A DNA stretch of 64,000 bases from Sporocytophaga myxococcoides (GTDB lineage Bacteria; Bacteroidota; Bacteroidia; Cytophagales; Cytophagaceae), in contig NZ_BBLT01000002.1 of assembly GCF_000775915.1 (NCBI RefSeq), positions 124,001 to 188,000 on the forward strand, given 5' to 3'. The position numbers and the translations under genes were made by a program. Below, one piece after another: positions 63,200 through 64,000 of this stretch. The notes under the pieces were generated by a model that was given only the letters and a program-made list of their open reading frames with translations, was not told the DNA's origin and made no database searches. The stretch's first letter is position 1. Each line of letters starts with the position of its first letter.

Positions 63200-64000
63200 A
63201 TGAAATTTGGCCAGGTAGATAATCCCGAAGAAATCGATTTTAGGTTGCCAGCAGACCATAAAGATACTACGAAGATGCTTTCGGAAAATAAAAAGGACAA
63301 GCCTTTCAAAGTGTATGTAGGATGTGCAAAATGGAATAAAACTGACTTAAAGAATTTTTATCCTAAAGGAACTAAAGACGAGCTGACATATTATTCATCT
63401 CAATTTAATAGTATAGAGCTTAATGCGACATTTTATAATGCACCTTCCAGAGAGCAGGTATTAATATGGAAGGACAAGACTCCTGCTGATTTTAAATTTT
63501 TTCCTAAGCTTACTAACAGCATCAGCCATTTTAAAAGACTGATAGATGTGCAACCTGCTGTAGAGGAGTTTTGTGATGCAGTATCTCAATTTGACAAAAA
63601 ACTGGGTATGGTGTTTTTACAGATGCATGATAATTTTGGTCCAAAGAATTTTGATAGGGTAGAGAAATTTATTAATGATTTTCCTAAAGCTGTTCCTCTT
63701 GCTATAGAACTTAGAAATAAAGACTGGTTTCAAGATACCAAAGAGGCGGAGCGACTTTACAAGTTAATGGAAGCCAAGAAAAAGACCAACATAATTGTTG
63801 ATACTGCCGGCAGAAGAGATATGTTGCATATGAGACTTACTACTCCCAAGGCATTTATAAGATATGTAGGAGCCAATCATGAGAGTGATTATTCCCGACT
63901 TGATGATTGGTTGAAGAGGATTAAGAAATGGAGGGAAGGGGGGCTTCAGGAGTTGTATTTTTTTGTGCATCAGAATGTAGAGAAGGAGTCACCTCTACTT
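63200..64000 (+). CDS. DUF72 (YecE-like) protein, 5' part
   Basis: The first 267 codons of a gene that leaves the window at its right edge. VYVGCAKWNKTDLKNFYP, YYSSQFNSIELNATFYNAPS and ADFKFFPKLTNSISH match the DUF72 TIM-barrel family, with LAIELRNKDWF later. The protein family has no firm function. An N-terminal extension of about 35 residues precedes the barrel. The C-terminal end is missing only because the window stops. Confidence 0.88.
   Translation, partial: MKFGQVDNPEEIDFRLPADHKDTTKMLSENKKDKPFKVYVGCAKWNKTDLKNFYPKGTKDELTYYSSQFNSIELNATFYNAPSREQVLIWKDKTPADFKFFPKLTNSISHFKRLIDVQPAVEEFCDAVSQFDKKLGMVFLQMHDNFGPKNFDRVEKFINDFPKAVPLAIELRNKDWFQDTKEAERLYKLMEAKKKTNIIVDTAGRRDMLHMRLTTPKAFIRYVGANHESDYSRLDDWLKRIKKWREGGLQELYFFVHQNVEKESPLL

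Overview
The window is AT-rich DNA from a member of the Bacteroidota, probably a free-living Cytophagales-type organism. The evidence is the presence of several secreted proteins ending in type IX secretion sorting domains (a gliding-motility type B domain at 40960-41231 and type A domains at the ends of the genes at 42315 and 50832), frequent lipoprotein signals, SBBP-type propeller repeats and Rhs repeat-associated core fragments of the Bacteroidota type. The genus is an inference from style only.

Region 1 (1-26932) is a large surface-polysaccharide locus. It starts after the tail of an FAD-linked oxidase, with asparagine synthase, then GDP-L-fucose synthesis (gmd, fcl), sugar aminotransferases and a minus-strand trio that resembles the WbpB/WbpD/WbpE steps to a diacetamido-uronic acid. 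Next come a 2-oxoglutarate oxygenase, an acyltransferase, the export ABC transporter (Wzm/Wzt with a carbohydrate-binding tail), a DUF268 protein, a family-11 fucosyltransferase and a run of translationally coupled glycosyltransferases (four GT2, one GT61, several GT4), an FkbM methyltransferase, a lone minus-strand polytopic membrane protein, a polysaccharide deacetylase and a formyltransferase. Together these would make nucleotide sugars, assemble and decorate a fucosylated glycan and export it by the ABC route.

Region 2 (27094-34637) is housekeeping: an Lrp regulator, a TPR protein, an M42-type peptidase, hpt-adk-obgE, grpE-dnaJ and a lipoprotein MsrB. Strong hairpin terminators separate the units.

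Region 3 (34878-44627) carries two secreted surface proteins. One is a 2117-residue beta-helix protein with about seven 80-residue Ig-like tandem repeats. The other is a 770-residue propeller protein.

Region 4 (44628-50500) is the most unusual part: an island of orphan Rhs/polymorphic-toxin pieces. It holds two copies of a ~230 bp direct repeat, each just upstream of a short coding stub and an immunity-like gene; a broken lipoprotein gene with an in-frame stop; a headless Rhs core; an Rhs core fused to a cysteine-protease-like toxin tip, followed by a small membrane protein; a frameshifted XRE repressor; a Fic remnant; and three copies of a two-hairpin element whose stems show compensating base changes. 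A 31-base perfect palindrome lies near its right edge.

Region 5 (50832-64000) has a secreted PQQ-type sugar dehydrogenase, a GT2-GT4 fusion divergent from two GT2-like genes, a Crp-family regulator next to an SRPBCC protein, an unknown secreted protein, a surface-protein pseudogene with a frameshift and an internal stop, a small membrane protein, a YdeI/OmdA-like protein and the first 267 codons of a DUF72 protein that runs off the right edge.
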